41,705 bases of DNA. Origin: Hyphomonadaceae bacterium BRH_c29 (GTDB taxonomy: Bacteria > Pseudomonadota > Alphaproteobacteria > Caulobacterales > Hyphomonadaceae). A model generated the notes under the pieces. The model had not been told where the DNA came from. It saw nothing but the letters and a program-made list of their open reading frames with translations, and searched no databases. Below are positions 15,401-23,515 of this stretch, one piece after another (the stretch's first letter is position 1; each line of letters opens with the position of its first letter). A program made the translations under genes and the position numbers. The DNA lies in contig LADW01000014.1 in NCBI GenBank assembly GCA_000961695.1, positions 1 to 41,705 of the forward strand, written 5' to 3'.

Positions 15401-16077
15401 TCGGTGGCCTCTGGATTTGAGGGCACGATTTCAGCTGGCGGGCCTTTGGGAGGCAGTTTCAGTTTATCGAGATAGGTAACGAGGAAGTTTTCATCGAGCC
15501 CTTCGACAATCGGGCCGGCCACTTCCATCATGGGCGTGCCTTCCCAGCCGGGCGCCTGAAGCGACCACCAGTGCTTGGCAAAGCGACTGCCGAAATAGTA
15601 GGGGGCCGAGTTGAGCACGTGCTGACGTGCATCGGCCCGGCTTGCCAGTCCTGCTGACTCCATCTGGAAGCGATGGTCCCATTGCAGCATCAGCGCGACC
15701 AGGATGCCATCCATTGTCCGCAGCTCCGGTTCGGTCAGGTCTTCCGGATGGCGGATGGACTTGATCCAGACCTCCGAAATTTCCGGCTTTGCGATATAGA
15801 ATTCGATCTCGGCGAGGACATCGTTCTTCTGCTGCTCCATCGCGGCACGGGACAGGGCTGCGTTCTGGCGCACTTCGACGATCAGCATGATCAGGCCGAG
15901 CAGCACACCGAGATTGGCGGCAAGGGTGAGCCAGCGGTTGAGGCGGTCCAGCCGCCCTGGTGCGGTCGTGTCTTGCTGGCTCGGGATTGGGGCGGGGGCC
16001 TGTTCAACAGGAGGTGCGGCATCCGCTGCGGGCTTCCTCCGGAATCCGGACAGGAGATCTGGCAACTTCAAAGGCAT
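15397..16077 (-). CDS. Single-pass membrane protein of unknown function, first gene of operon, 226 aa
   Basis: The protein has a Pro/Ala-rich cytoplasmic N-terminus (residues 1-45, including PPVEQAPAPIPSQQD). One membrane helix follows (LAANLGVLLGLIMLIVEVRQN), then a helical domain with EIEFYIAKPEISEVW, QWDHRFQMESAGL and FAKHWWSLQAPGW. It resembles the last protein of the operon (12566-13054) in anchor and layout, so related genes bracket the three tandem paralogues. GGGGGA sits 6-11 bases before ATG 16077. Its stop overlaps the next start (ATGA). As the promoter-proximal gene it is preceded by a 79-bp gap from the L,D-transpeptidase stop at 16157, also on the minus strand. No known function. 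Confidence 0.8.
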   Translation of the reverse strand: MPLKLPDLLSGFRRKPAADAAPPVEQAPAPIPSQQDTTAPGRLDRLNRWLTLAANLGVLLGLIMLIVEVRQNAALSRAAMEQQKNDVLAEIEFYIAKPEISEVWIKSIRHPEDLTEPELRTMDGILVALMLQWDHRFQMESAGLASRADARQHVLNSAPYYFGSRFAKHWWSLQAPGWEGTPMMEVAGPIVEGLDENFLVTYLDKLKLPPKGPPAEIVPSNPEATE

Positions 16078-16156
16078 ATCTATTGTCCCCCAGCCTGTTG
16101 GCTGAGGTCATTCTAGGGTGTTCCGGGGGCCTGACAACATGATGTCAGGGGCGCTG

Positions 16157-16744
16157 TCACTTTCCGACGAAGATGAGCGTGCGCTGGGGCACGTCCGTCA
16201 GGAATGTGGACAGATCGGCCTTTGAGAAGACGATGCAGCCGTTCGAGCGACCGAGCTTGCCCCATTTCTGGAGGAAGGTGGGTTCGGCATAGTCGGCGGC
16301 ATGGATGACGATGGCCCGGTCGCGGGCATTGGCATTTGTCGGGTCGAGGCCATCGAGGCGGAGCGACTTGCCATGCTTGCCGACATAGGGTTCGGCCACG
16401 AGATAGGCGCCTTCCGGGCTGGCGGAGGAGCCGGGCACATCCGAGAATTTGTCGAGGAAGCCGTCATGGTCCGGATCTGAGCCGGAGCCGTGCGCGGCAC
16501 GGAAGGACTCTTCGACATGGCCGGTATTGAGGTTCAGCACATAGGTGCGCGGCTCGCTGGAGCGGCGGGCATAGTCCACGATCACGAGATGGACCGGGTT
16601 GACCTCGTTCCGATGCGCTTCGAGGGCGGCAAGGGCGCGGCCCAGCAGGTCTGGCCGGATCAGGCCCTCGGGGTCGACCGGAACAGCCTGCGCCGGCAGG
16701 GCAGCGAAGCAAAGCGCAGCAAGGATGGGCAGGAAACGCTTCAT
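16157..16744 (-). CDS. Murein L,D-transpeptidase catalytic-domain protein (YkuD_2 type)
   Basis: The 195-aa precursor has a signal peptide (MKRFLPILAALCFAALPAQA, likely cleaved after residue 20), so the enzyme is periplasmic. The L,D-transpeptidase core shows VHLVIVDYARRSSEPRTYVLNL near the start, HGSGSDPDHDGF, SPEGAYLVAEPY, IVIHAADYAEP with His148, and the active-site motif SNGCIVFS with Cys170. This family forms or edits peptidoglycan cross-links, or attaches proteins to peptidoglycan. An in-frame upstream start at 16849 overlaps the previous gene and lacks a signal peptide, so it was rejected. The start lies one base after the GT51-like gene stop (TGA-T-ATG), coupling the two. Confidence 0.88.
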   Translation of the reverse strand: MKRFLPILAALCFAALPAQAVPVDPEGLIRPDLLGRALAALEAHRNEVNPVHLVIVDYARRSSEPRTYVLNLNTGHVEESFRAAHGSGSDPDHDGFLDKFSDVPGSSASPEGAYLVAEPYVGKHGKSLRLDGLDPTNANARDRAIVIHAADYAEPTFLQKWGKLGRSNGCIVFSKADLSTFLTDVPQRTLIFVGK

Positions 16745-16745
16745 A

Positions 16746-17306
16746 TCACTTGACCTGTTCTTTCTGTTTTGTGACCCACAGTGCCAGTCGTTCCGGATCG
16801 GATCGCAGCGCGGGCGCGCGGGCCACCGCAGCCAAGGCGAACGCCTCATCCTCGGTCAGATCCACAGGATCCTTCCCGAACATCGACCGGGACGCCACGT
16901 CCAGACCGTATTCACCTTTACCATAATATGTGTGCTCGAAATACGCGTGCACAAGTTCATCTTCTGAGAATTCCAGTTCAAGCTGTTCGGCCGCCATCCG
17001 CCGCTTGATCTGGGTTCGTAGCGCCAATGGTTGATGCGCTTCCAGGAAGGCCTGTGTCGCGAGGTTCTGTGCGGCAAAGGCTTCGGGGCCACCCGCAGCT
17101 TGTCGAAACAAGGCGCGCGCCATGGTGGTTTCAGCCGGGGACAGCTTTGCGATGGGGCTGGTCGACCGCATCTTGTCGCGAATATGCCTCTGGTCGAGGA
17201 CACGCCCCGCCTCTCGCCACAGCATGAACGTGACAAGTCCCGCGAGGCACACGCTGGCAATGCAGATGACGGTGAGGGCCGTGATCAGGGTCTTGATCTG
17301 CAACAT
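16746..17306 (-). CDS. Truncated GT51 (transglycosylase)-like membrane protein
   Basis: The 186-aa protein has one N-terminal membrane helix (LITALTVICIASVCLAGLVTFML). The remainder resembles the second half of the GT51 peptidoglycan glycosyltransferase domain. QNLATQAFL (80-88) matches the QQLAKNLFL-type motif. IKRRMAAEQLELEFSEDEL matches the RKxxE and SKdeIL motifs, and HTYYGKGEYGLDVASRSMFGK plus DLTEDEAFALAAVARAP match the domain end. Motif I with the catalytic Glu (EDxxFxxH) is not found, and full GT51 domains are longer. So it is probably not a working polymerase unless an unusual residue substitutes. The start at 17306 places the membrane helix at the N-terminus; longer frames overlap the divergent gene region. 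It is coupled to the L,D-transpeptidase downstream. Confidence 0.78.
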   Translation of the reverse strand: MLQIKTLITALTVICIASVCLAGLVTFMLWREAGRVLDQRHIRDKMRSTSPIAKLSPAETTMARALFRQAAGGPEAFAAQNLATQAFLEAHQPLALRTQIKRRMAAEQLELEFSEDELVHAYFEHTYYGKGEYGLDVASRSMFGKDPVDLTEDEAFALAAVARAPALRSDPERLALWVTKQKEQVK

Positions 17307-17420
17307 GGCGCGTGCCTTTCCTGCTTGGGCGAGAGCACGCGGACGTCGCGGTAGGCCTTGGCGCAGCGTTGCCCTTGAGTATGGTATCGTTTGAAAAGTT
17401 GCAGAAATGAGGGCAGGAAC

Positions 17421-18509
17421 ATGGCCGACGCGCCAACAGCAAACGAACTGTTCACCGGCACGAAGGAAGTGGCCGAATCCCACCGATTCGATGAGGCGAA
17501 GCTGCTTCGCTGGATGGAAGCGAATGTCGAGGGGTTTGAAGGCCCTCTGGAAGTGCGCCAGTTCAAAGGCGGTCAGTCCAACCCGACCTATCAGCTGGTC
17601 ACCCCGAACAAGAAATACGTGATGCGTCGCAAGCCGCCGGGCAAGCTTTTGCCCAGTGCCCACGCGGTTGACCGGGAGTTCCGGGTGATCTCGGCGCTCT
17701 GGCCGCTCGGCTATCCCGTCGCCCGTCCCTATGGCCTGTGCGAGGACGAGTCGGTGATCGGCACGATGTTCTACGTGATGGACATGATGGAAGGCCGCAT
17801 CCTGTGGGATGGCACGCTGCCCCAGTGCGAACCGGCTGAGCGCATGGCGATCTACAAGGCGAAGGTGAAGACCTTTGCGGACCTACACAATGTCGACTGG
17901 AAGAAAGCCGGCCTCGAAGGCTTCGGCAAGGAGGGCGACTATGTGGCCCGCCAGATCCACCGCTGGACCAAGCAATACAAGGCCTCCGAGACGATCCACA
18001 TTCCGGAGATGGAGCAGCTGATCGAATGGCTGCCGAAGAACATCCCGGCAGGCGACAAGACCACCATCGTGCATGGCGACTATCGCCTCGACAACATGGT
18101 GCTGCACCCGACCGAGCCGCGCGTGATCGCGGTGCTGGACTGGGAGCTTTCCACGCTGGGTGATCCGCTGGCCGACTTCTCCTACCACCTGATGAACTGG
18201 GTGATGCCGCCGGGAGATTCGACGCGCGGTTCGATCATGGCGATTGATGACCTCAAAGCCTGGGGCATCCCGACCATGGACGAGTACGTGGCGATGTATT
18301 GCGAGCATACCGGCCGCGATGGCCTGCCGGAGCTGGACTATTATTTCGCCTATAACGGCTTCCGTCTTGCCGGCATTCTGCAGGGCATCATCGGGCGTGT
18401 GCGCGATGGCACGGCCAACAGTGCCAATGCCGAATCCAACGCGGCCCGCGTCGTGCCGTTGGCCAAGTTCGCGGCGGACTATGCCCGCCGTGCCGGGATG
18501 CCGGGGTGA
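17421..18509 (+). CDS. APH-fold phosphotransferase family protein (ACAD10-like)
   Basis: The 362-aa protein has the aminoglycoside-phosphotransferase/choline-kinase fold. The ATP lobe contains FKGGQSNPTYQL and KYVMRRKPPGKLLPSAHAVDREFRV. The catalytic loop is IVHGDYRLDNMVL, and the metal-binding segment is VIAVLDWELSTLGDPLADFSYHL. The latter two are typical of the acyl-CoA-dehydrogenase-associated (ACAD10-type) group, which acts on hydroxyacyl compounds rather than antibiotics. The start at 17421 follows GGGCAGGA. It is the first gene of a long plus-strand run; its stop overlaps the MFS start (GTGA). The association with fatty or hydroxy-acid catabolism is inferred from the family. Confidence 0.9.
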   Translation: MADAPTANELFTGTKEVAESHRFDEAKLLRWMEANVEGFEGPLEVRQFKGGQSNPTYQLVTPNKKYVMRRKPPGKLLPSAHAVDREFRVISALWPLGYPVARPYGLCEDESVIGTMFYVMDMMEGRILWDGTLPQCEPAERMAIYKAKVKTFADLHNVDWKKAGLEGFGKEGDYVARQIHRWTKQYKASETIHIPEMEQLIEWLPKNIPAGDKTTIVHGDYRLDNMVLHPTEPRVIAVLDWELSTLGDPLADFSYHLMNWVMPPGDSTRGSIMAIDDLKAWGIPTMDEYVAMYCEHTGRDGLPELDYYFAYNGFRLAGILQGIIGRVRDGTANSANAESNAARVVPLAKFAADYARRAGMPG

Positions 18510-19762
18510 CACCAGACGCCTCCGGCGACGCGGAAGACTCGCCACAGCCAAAACGCCTTGGGCGGCGGGACCTGATCCTGCTGACCCTGGCGGCTGCGGT
18601 AGTGACAGCGAACGCCTACTATATTCATCCGATCATCTCCCTTGTGGCGAAGGACTTTGACGTCTCGCCCTCAGAGATCGGGCTTGTGCCGGCGCTGAAC
18701 CAGATTGCGCTGGCACTCGGCATTTTCCTGCTGCTGCCGCTGGGCGACCGGTTTTCGAACCGGCGGCTGGCGACCGTGTTTGCCGCGGGACAGCTTGTTG
18801 GCCTGATCGTGATGGCGGTTGCCTCGCAGTTCTGGCTGTTCGTGGCCGGGTCCACCTTTCTCGGCTTCTCGACCATCACGCCCTACCTCTTGCCGGCCTA
18901 TGCCTCCAAGCGGGTAGAGCCGGGACGGCTGGGCCAGGTAACGGCCACGCTGACGACGGGCGTGATCGGTGGCATCCTTCTGGCGCGGGTCGGCGCAGGC
19001 TGGGTCGGCGAGCATCTCGGCTGGCGGACTGTCTACTTCATCGCGGCTTCTGTGATGGCGGTGGTCACATTCATGCTGCCGCGTATCATGGACGAGCGGG
19101 AGAGGGCGGAGCGCGACGCGCCGGCCCATAACTATTTCCGGCTGGTCCTGTCAGTGTTCCCCATCGTGCGACAGCATCCGGAAGTACTACTCTCGGGCAC
19201 AATTCAGGGGCTGGGCTTTGGAATTTTCCTGTCGGTCTGGCTGGGCCTTGGCCTATATCTGACGAGCCCTGAAATGGGCTATGGCGCCGACACGGTCGGC
19301 TATCTTGCGGCGGTCTCCCTGTTGAACCTGCTGACGACGCCGTTCATGGGCGCGTGGGCAGACCGGACGGGGCCGCGCAAGGCGCGGGCGTTCATCTCGC
19401 TGGTCCAGTTCTCGGGTGTGTGCCTGCTGGGCCTGTTCGGGCACAGCCTTTGGCTGTTGCTGGTGCCGATCATGATCATGAACGTGGTCGGTCCGCTGGT
19501 GGATATTACCGGCCGGATGACCTTTCTCAGCCTGCCGCCCAACGTGCGGACGCGGCTGATGACAGCGTACATCGTGCTGATGTTTATTGGCGGCGGGCTC
19601 GCCAGCTGGGGCGCGACTTATGCCTATGAACATGCGGGATGGCGCGGCACGACAACATTGACGCTCAGCCTGTCAGCCATTCTTGTTGTGCTGAGTTTTC
19701 TTGGCTGGTGGTTGGGGCCGGAACGGCGGAAAAGCAAAATAGACAAGGGGAGTGCGACGTGA
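18506..19762 (+). CDS. MFS transporter
   Basis: The 418-aa integral membrane protein has about 12 hydrophobic segments. The MFS loop-2/3 motif GDRFSNRRLATV appears after helix 2 and a related GAWADRTGPRKARA follows helix 8. The N-terminal 22 residues (TPDASGDAEDSPQPKRLGRR) are hydrophilic and cytoplasmic. The subgroup resembles drug or small-molecule antiporters, but substrate cannot be read from sequence. The start is GTG at 18506, overlapping the phosphotransferase TGA (GTGA). The end overlaps the serine-hydrolase GTG (GTGA), so the three genes are translationally coupled. Confidence 0.92.
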   Translation: MTPDASGDAEDSPQPKRLGRRDLILLTLAAAVVTANAYYIHPIISLVAKDFDVSPSEIGLVPALNQIALALGIFLLLPLGDRFSNRRLATVFAAGQLVGLIVMAVASQFWLFVAGSTFLGFSTITPYLLPAYASKRVEPGRLGQVTATLTTGVIGGILLARVGAGWVGEHLGWRTVYFIAASVMAVVTFMLPRIMDERERAERDAPAHNYFRLVLSVFPIVRQHPEVLLSGTIQGLGFGIFLSVWLGLGLYLTSPEMGYGADTVGYLAAVSLLNLLTTPFMGAWADRTGPRKARAFISLVQFSGVCLLGLFGHSLWLLLVPIMIMNVVGPLVDITGRMTFLSLPPNVRTRLMTAYIVLMFIGGGLASWGATYAYEHAGWRGTTTLTLSLSAILVVLSFLGWWLGPERRKSKIDKGSAT

Positions 19763-20967
19763 AGATTCTGAAGCGAGTGGGTATTGGTCTGGCGGTCCTG
19801 TTTGTGGCGGTCGGGATTGGCTGGATCCTGATCGGGCCGGAATGGCGCGCCCTGCTGACGCACCAGCCTTATGGGCGCGACGTCCTGTTCTGGAACCAGG
19901 CCCAGCGCGATGCGGGCTTCCGGATGATCGACCGTATTCCGTTCGTGATCGAGTCGCATGACATCAAAGCGGGCGGCGACGTGCGTGACCTGCCGCCGGG
20001 CGAGCCGCTGACATTGGACCTCGACCTCGATGCCTACCTCGCCGCGAACCGGACCGCTGGCATTGTCATCCTGCAGGACGGCAAAGTGCGGCTGGAACGC
20101 TACGAGATGGACTTCCGCCCCGATGGCCGCTGGACCAGCTTCTCGGTCGCCAAGTCTCTCACCTCGACGCTGGTCGGCGCCGCTGTGAAGGATGGCGCCA
20201 TCAGGAGCCTGAATGATCCGGTGTCGGACTATGTCGATGAGCTGAAAGGTTCTGCCTATGATGGCGTGACGGTCGAGCAGGTGTTGACCATGACGTCGGG
20301 CGTGGACTGGAACGAAGACTATGACGACCCGAATTCCGATGTCGCGCAGTTTGACCTGCAGGCGCCGGTAGAAGGCAAAAGCTCGCTCGCGACCTATATG
20401 GCCACACTTGGCAGGGCGCATCCGGCGGGCGAAGTGTGGAACTATTCGACTGGCGAGACCAATCTGATCGGCGTGCTGGTGAGCCGTGCGACGGGGCGGG
20501 AACTTGCGGGCTATCTCTCCGAAAAAGTCTGGGCGCCGTTTGGCATGGAGCAGGATGCGACCTGGCTGCTCGGCAAGGACGGGCACGAGATCAGCGGCTG
20601 CTGTATCCAGGCATCGGTGCGGGATTTCGCACGCTTCGGTCAGTTCATCCTCGAAGGCGGCAAGGCTGGCGGGCAGGACGTGTTGCCGGAAGGCTGGCTG
20701 GCTGCGGCAACGGTGAAGCAGGCCGACATTGGCTCGCCGGGCGAGGGCTATGGCTATCAGTGGTGGACCTGGGATGACGGCGCGTTCCAGGCAGACGGCA
20801 TTTTCGGGCAGGGCATTTTCATCGACCCGAACCGCAATCTCGTCATCGCCTCGAATGCCAGCTGGACTTCGGCGTTGGGCGATAAAGGCGGCGAATGGGA
20901 AGCCCGCAAGGAATTCTACAAGGCCGTGCAGCGCGCAGTGGACGCAGAGGGTGACGGCCCGGAATGA
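19759..20967 (+). CDS. Serine hydrolase, class C beta-lactamase-related
   Basis: The 402-aa protein has an N-terminal membrane anchor (KILKRVGIGLAVLFVAVGIGWILI), placing the catalytic domain outside the cytoplasm. The beta-lactamase/transpeptidase-like motif SxxK is SVAK at residues 129-132 (SFSVAKSLTS). VWNYSTGETNLIG supplies the YxN/YSG-type tyrosine motif, and GEGYGYQWWTW and FGQGIFIDP match the end of the domain. Such proteins are esterases, amidases or peptidases; real beta-lactam hydrolysis is not implied. It starts at GTG 19759, overlapping the MFS stop. It probably processes the substrate of the same pathway (inference). Confidence 0.88.
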   Translation: MKILKRVGIGLAVLFVAVGIGWILIGPEWRALLTHQPYGRDVLFWNQAQRDAGFRMIDRIPFVIESHDIKAGGDVRDLPPGEPLTLDLDLDAYLAANRTAGIVILQDGKVRLERYEMDFRPDGRWTSFSVAKSLTSTLVGAAVKDGAIRSLNDPVSDYVDELKGSAYDGVTVEQVLTMTSGVDWNEDYDDPNSDVAQFDLQAPVEGKSSLATYMATLGRAHPAGEVWNYSTGETNLIGVLVSRATGRELAGYLSEKVWAPFGMEQDATWLLGKDGHEISGCCIQASVRDFARFGQFILEGGKAGGQDVLPEGWLAAATVKQADIGSPGEGYGYQWWTWDDGAFQADGIFGQGIFIDPNRNLVIASNASWTSALGDKGGEWEARKEFYKAVQRAVDAEGDGPE

Positions 20968-20998
20968 AACTGGCAAAGTTCCTGAAAAGGGAGGCAAT

Positions 20999-21910
20999 AT
21001 GACCGAGATCATCAAGGGCCCATTGAGGGCGCCTGCGCAGATGCTGCAGGAGCAATCGTATGACGGGCACAAGAGCCTGCACGATGATGCCGAAGCTGAG
21101 CGGCTGGGCATCAAGGCCGGCCCCATCGAAGGCCCGACGCATTTCTCGCAATTCGTGCCGTATCTGGTCGAGATCTGGGGCAATGCCTGGCATGAGCGGG
21201 GCTGTTTCTCCAGCCACTTCCTGAACATGGTGTTCGAGGGTGAGAAAGTGCGGGTCGAAGTCGACCGGCCAGCGCCCGGCGCAACGCGCACGCTGTGCCG
21301 TGCTTTCAAGGAAGACGGCACGCCTGTGCTGGAGGCAAGCGCCTCCATCGGGCCGGACCATGGCGAAACGCTGCTCGAAGGCCGCATGAAAAAGCTGCGC
21401 CCGGCGGAAAACCTTGTCATTCTGACGGACATGAAAGTCGGCCTGAAAGGCGTGGCAGACGAGACGGTCACGATGGGGCCGGACCAGCATATGGGCGGCC
21501 TTTATCCTTTCACGCTGAATGACAAGCTGAAAGTCATCACAGAGCCGATGGATGTTTACACGGATGCCGCTGCAGGGGCCTGGGGCAAGACCATCGTGCC
21601 GCTGGAAATGGTCAGCGTGCTGGGAAACTATTCCAGCCGTACGGCGAAGTTCCCTGTGAAGCAGCCGGCCATCGGCCTGTTCGCTGATCTTGAAGTGCGC
21701 ATGGTCAATGGGCCTCTGCTGGTGGGCGAGACTTATATCCTGCGCCGCGAAGTGGTGGCGCTGTCAGAAAGCCGCCGGGTCGAGAATTACTGGATACGGA
21801 CGAAGTTCTTCGACAAGACCGGAACAACGCAAATTGCGGAAATGCTCCTCAATCACGGTGTGATGAAGGCGAGTTATCCGCACTATCCCGCCGACAGACT
21901 GCCAGCCTAG
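20999..21910 (+). CDS. Hotdog-fold (MaoC-like) protein, putative, 303 aa
   Basis: The protein begins MTEIIKGPLRAPAQMLQEQ and contains AGPIEGPTHFSQFVPYLVEIWG. A second-half segment, LEVRMVNGPLLVGETYILRREVVALSESRRVENYWIRTKF, resembles hotdog thioester-domain strands. The two-part layout suggests a double-hotdog MaoC-like dehydratase, but I see no certain catalytic His/Asp pair, so the function is tentative. AGGGAGG (20988-20994) precedes the ATG at 20999. An open frame extending upstream to 20729 overlaps the serine hydrolase and was rejected. It sits 31 bp after that gene and 9 bp before the DUF4262 gene, so it is probably co-transcribed. Confidence 0.65.
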   Translation: MTEIIKGPLRAPAQMLQEQSYDGHKSLHDDAEAERLGIKAGPIEGPTHFSQFVPYLVEIWGNAWHERGCFSSHFLNMVFEGEKVRVEVDRPAPGATRTLCRAFKEDGTPVLEASASIGPDHGETLLEGRMKKLRPAENLVILTDMKVGLKGVADETVTMGPDQHMGGLYPFTLNDKLKVITEPMDVYTDAAAGAWGKTIVPLEMVSVLGNYSSRTAKFPVKQPAIGLFADLEVRMVNGPLLVGETYILRREVVALSESRRVENYWIRTKFFDKTGTTQIAEMLLNHGVMKASYPHYPADRLPA

Positions 21911-21919
21911 GAGACGCAC

Positions 21920-22414
21920 ATGGCACTTACCCCGGACCTTCAAGTGGTGGCCGACAATCTGGAGCGCGATGGCTGGACGAAAGTTTTTGTCCAGAAAGAT
22001 CCGAGCGATCCGGACTCTCGCGTCCTGTTCACAACAACAGTGGGTATGCAGGAAAAGTTCGGCCTGCCCGAACTGGTCGTCTTTGGCCTGAACCGCGAGA
22101 CGGTGGATGGCATGATCCACATCATCGCGGCTGAGTTGGCCGAGAACAAAAAATGGACTGGCGCGCCGCTACGTATGGATGGCGTCTTGAACGAGGCCGA
22201 CGTGGAGCTGCGCCTGGTGCATGCCGAGCATCTGGACGAGCTCGGCGCGATCAATACTGCAGTACGCCAGGAGACGGGGCGTCCGCCGCTGGACGCCATG
22301 ATACAGGTGTTCTGGCCCGGCGATGATGGCCGTTTTCCCTGGGACCCGGAAACGACCGACAAGTTCCGCGACCAGCCGCGCCTCGATATTTCCTGGAGAA
22401 AGACGAACGCCTGA
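21920..22414 (+). CDS. DUF4262 domain-containing protein
   Basis: The 164-aa soluble protein matches the DUF4262 pattern: FTTTVGMQEKFGLPELVVFGLNRETVDGMIHIIAAEL, followed by EVELRLVHAEHLDELGAINTA-type strand-helix segments and MIQVFWPGDDGRFPWDPE near the C-terminus. The domain has no established function. RBS AGGAGA (21909-21914) overlaps the previous stop codon and precedes ATG 21920. It lies in the middle of the seven-gene run, after the hotdog-like protein. Confidence 0.85.
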   Translation: MALTPDLQVVADNLERDGWTKVFVQKDPSDPDSRVLFTTTVGMQEKFGLPELVVFGLNRETVDGMIHIIAAELAENKKWTGAPLRMDGVLNEADVELRLVHAEHLDELGAINTAVRQETGRPPLDAMIQVFWPGDDGRFPWDPETTDKFRDQPRLDISWRKTNA

Positions 22415-22433
22415 GCGGGGTTGAGATAAAAAT

Positions 22434-22449
22434 GGCCGGCTGACCGGCC
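22434..22449 (+). promoter_or_regulatory. Hairpin immediately upstream of ADH ribosome-binding site
   Basis: A perfect GGCCGG-CTGA-CCGGCC hairpin (22434-22449) ends one base before GGAGGAA (22451-22457), the ribosome-binding site of the alcohol dehydrogenase at 22463. It may block upstream mRNA decay or tune translation initiation in the operon. There is no U-tract, so it is not a terminator. Confidence 0.4.
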
Positions 22450-22462
22450 CGGAGGAAATGGA

Positions 22463-23500
22463 ATGAAGGGTTTGCTGTACCGGGGCGCGCGCGACATTGC
22501 CTATGGCGATGCGCCGGAACCGATGCCGGAAGACACGCGCAGCGCCATTGTGAAAGTGACCGCCTGTGGCATTTGCGGGTCTGACCTGCATATCTATCAG
22601 GGGCATGGCTTCAGTGAGCAGACGGGATATTGCGTCGGGCATGAAGCGGTCGGCGAGATTGTCGAAACAGGTTCTGGCGTGTCGCGCTTCAGGACCGGCG
22701 ACAAGGTGATGATCTCTGCCGCCGTCGGATGCGGCAGCTGCCCGTCCTGCATGGCAGGCAACATGAACGCCTGCGAGATTCGGGGCGGGCGCTGCTATGG
22801 CCTCGGCCCCGGCTTGCAAGGCGTCCAGTCTGACTATGCCATGGTGCCGGTCGCTGATTTTGGTCTCGCGAAAATTCCGGATGGGGTGAGCGAGGATCAG
22901 GCGGTTCTGCTGACGGACAATCTGCCAACGGCCTGGCACGGTCTTAAGGGCGCGGACATCAAGCCGGGCAGTACGGTCGCCGTCGTGGGGTGCGGCCCAA
23001 TAGGTCTGATGGCTGTTGAGGGCGCTTACCTGATGGGCGCCGCGCGCGTCTATGCGGTGGACCTCGTGCCCGAACGGCGTGCCATGGCGGAAACGCTGGG
23101 TGCCATCGGGCTCGATTCCAGCGAAGCGAAAGCCGTGATCGAAGAGCAGACCAAAGGCCGGATGTGCGACAGTGTCGTGGAATGCGTCGGGGCAGACCCG
23201 GCGATCCATCTGGCGCTGAAACTCGCGAAGGCCTCGGGTACGGTGTCGTGCATCGGCGTGAACCAGAGCATGGACTTCAAGTTCCCGATGGCGCTGGCCT
23301 TCATCAAGAACCTGACCTTCCGGACCGGCACATGCTCTGTGCCCGAACACTGGCATGAGCTGATCCCGCTTGTGCAGGCCGGAAAGCTGAAGCCGGAACG
23401 TACGATTTCCCACCACATGCCGCTGTCCGAAGGTGCAGAAGCCTACCGGATGTTTGACGCCCGCGAGAACGGCGCCATGAAAATGATCCTTAAACCCTGA
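22463..23500 (+). CDS. Zinc-dependent alcohol dehydrogenase
   Basis: The 345-aa MDR enzyme has the full zinc-enzyme set. The catalytic zinc ligands are Cys38 in CGICGSDLH, and His60-Glu61 in VGHEAVG. The structural zinc lobe CGSCPSCMAGNMNAC supplies Cys90, Cys93, Cys96 and Cys104. NAD(P) binds through VVGCGPIGLMAVEGAYLMGAARVYAVDL. It oxidises an unknown alcohol or polyol. A strong GGAGGAA site is placed before ATG 22463. Unlike the dehydrogenase at 5144-6205, this one keeps all four structural cysteines. It lies in the operon-like run between the DUF4262 gene and the secreted amidohydrolase. Confidence 0.92.
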   Translation: MKGLLYRGARDIAYGDAPEPMPEDTRSAIVKVTACGICGSDLHIYQGHGFSEQTGYCVGHEAVGEIVETGSGVSRFRTGDKVMISAAVGCGSCPSCMAGNMNACEIRGGRCYGLGPGLQGVQSDYAMVPVADFGLAKIPDGVSEDQAVLLTDNLPTAWHGLKGADIKPGSTVAVVGCGPIGLMAVEGAYLMGAARVYAVDLVPERRAMAETLGAIGLDSSEAKAVIEEQTKGRMCDSVVECVGADPAIHLALKLAKASGTVSCIGVNQSMDFKFPMALAFIKNLTFRTGTCSVPEHWHELIPLVQAGKLKPERTISHHMPLSEGAEAYRMFDARENGAMKMILKP

Positions 23501-23515
23501 ACGAAGGTGACCCCA

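Noticed and set aside
17421..18509. Phosphotransferase as aminoglycoside resistance gene
   Set aside because: The LDWELSTLGDPLAD region is typical of the ACAD10-like metabolic branch rather than the resistance enzymes.
19759..20967. Serine hydrolase as a true antibiotic-resistance beta-lactamase
   Set aside because: SxxK and Tyr motifs are present, but the membrane anchor and operon context fit the broad esterase/peptidase branch; nothing shows beta-lactam specificity.
19624..21471. 615-codon open frame on the minus strand
   Set aside because: It is antisense to the serine hydrolase and hotdog-like gene and shows no recognisable domain.
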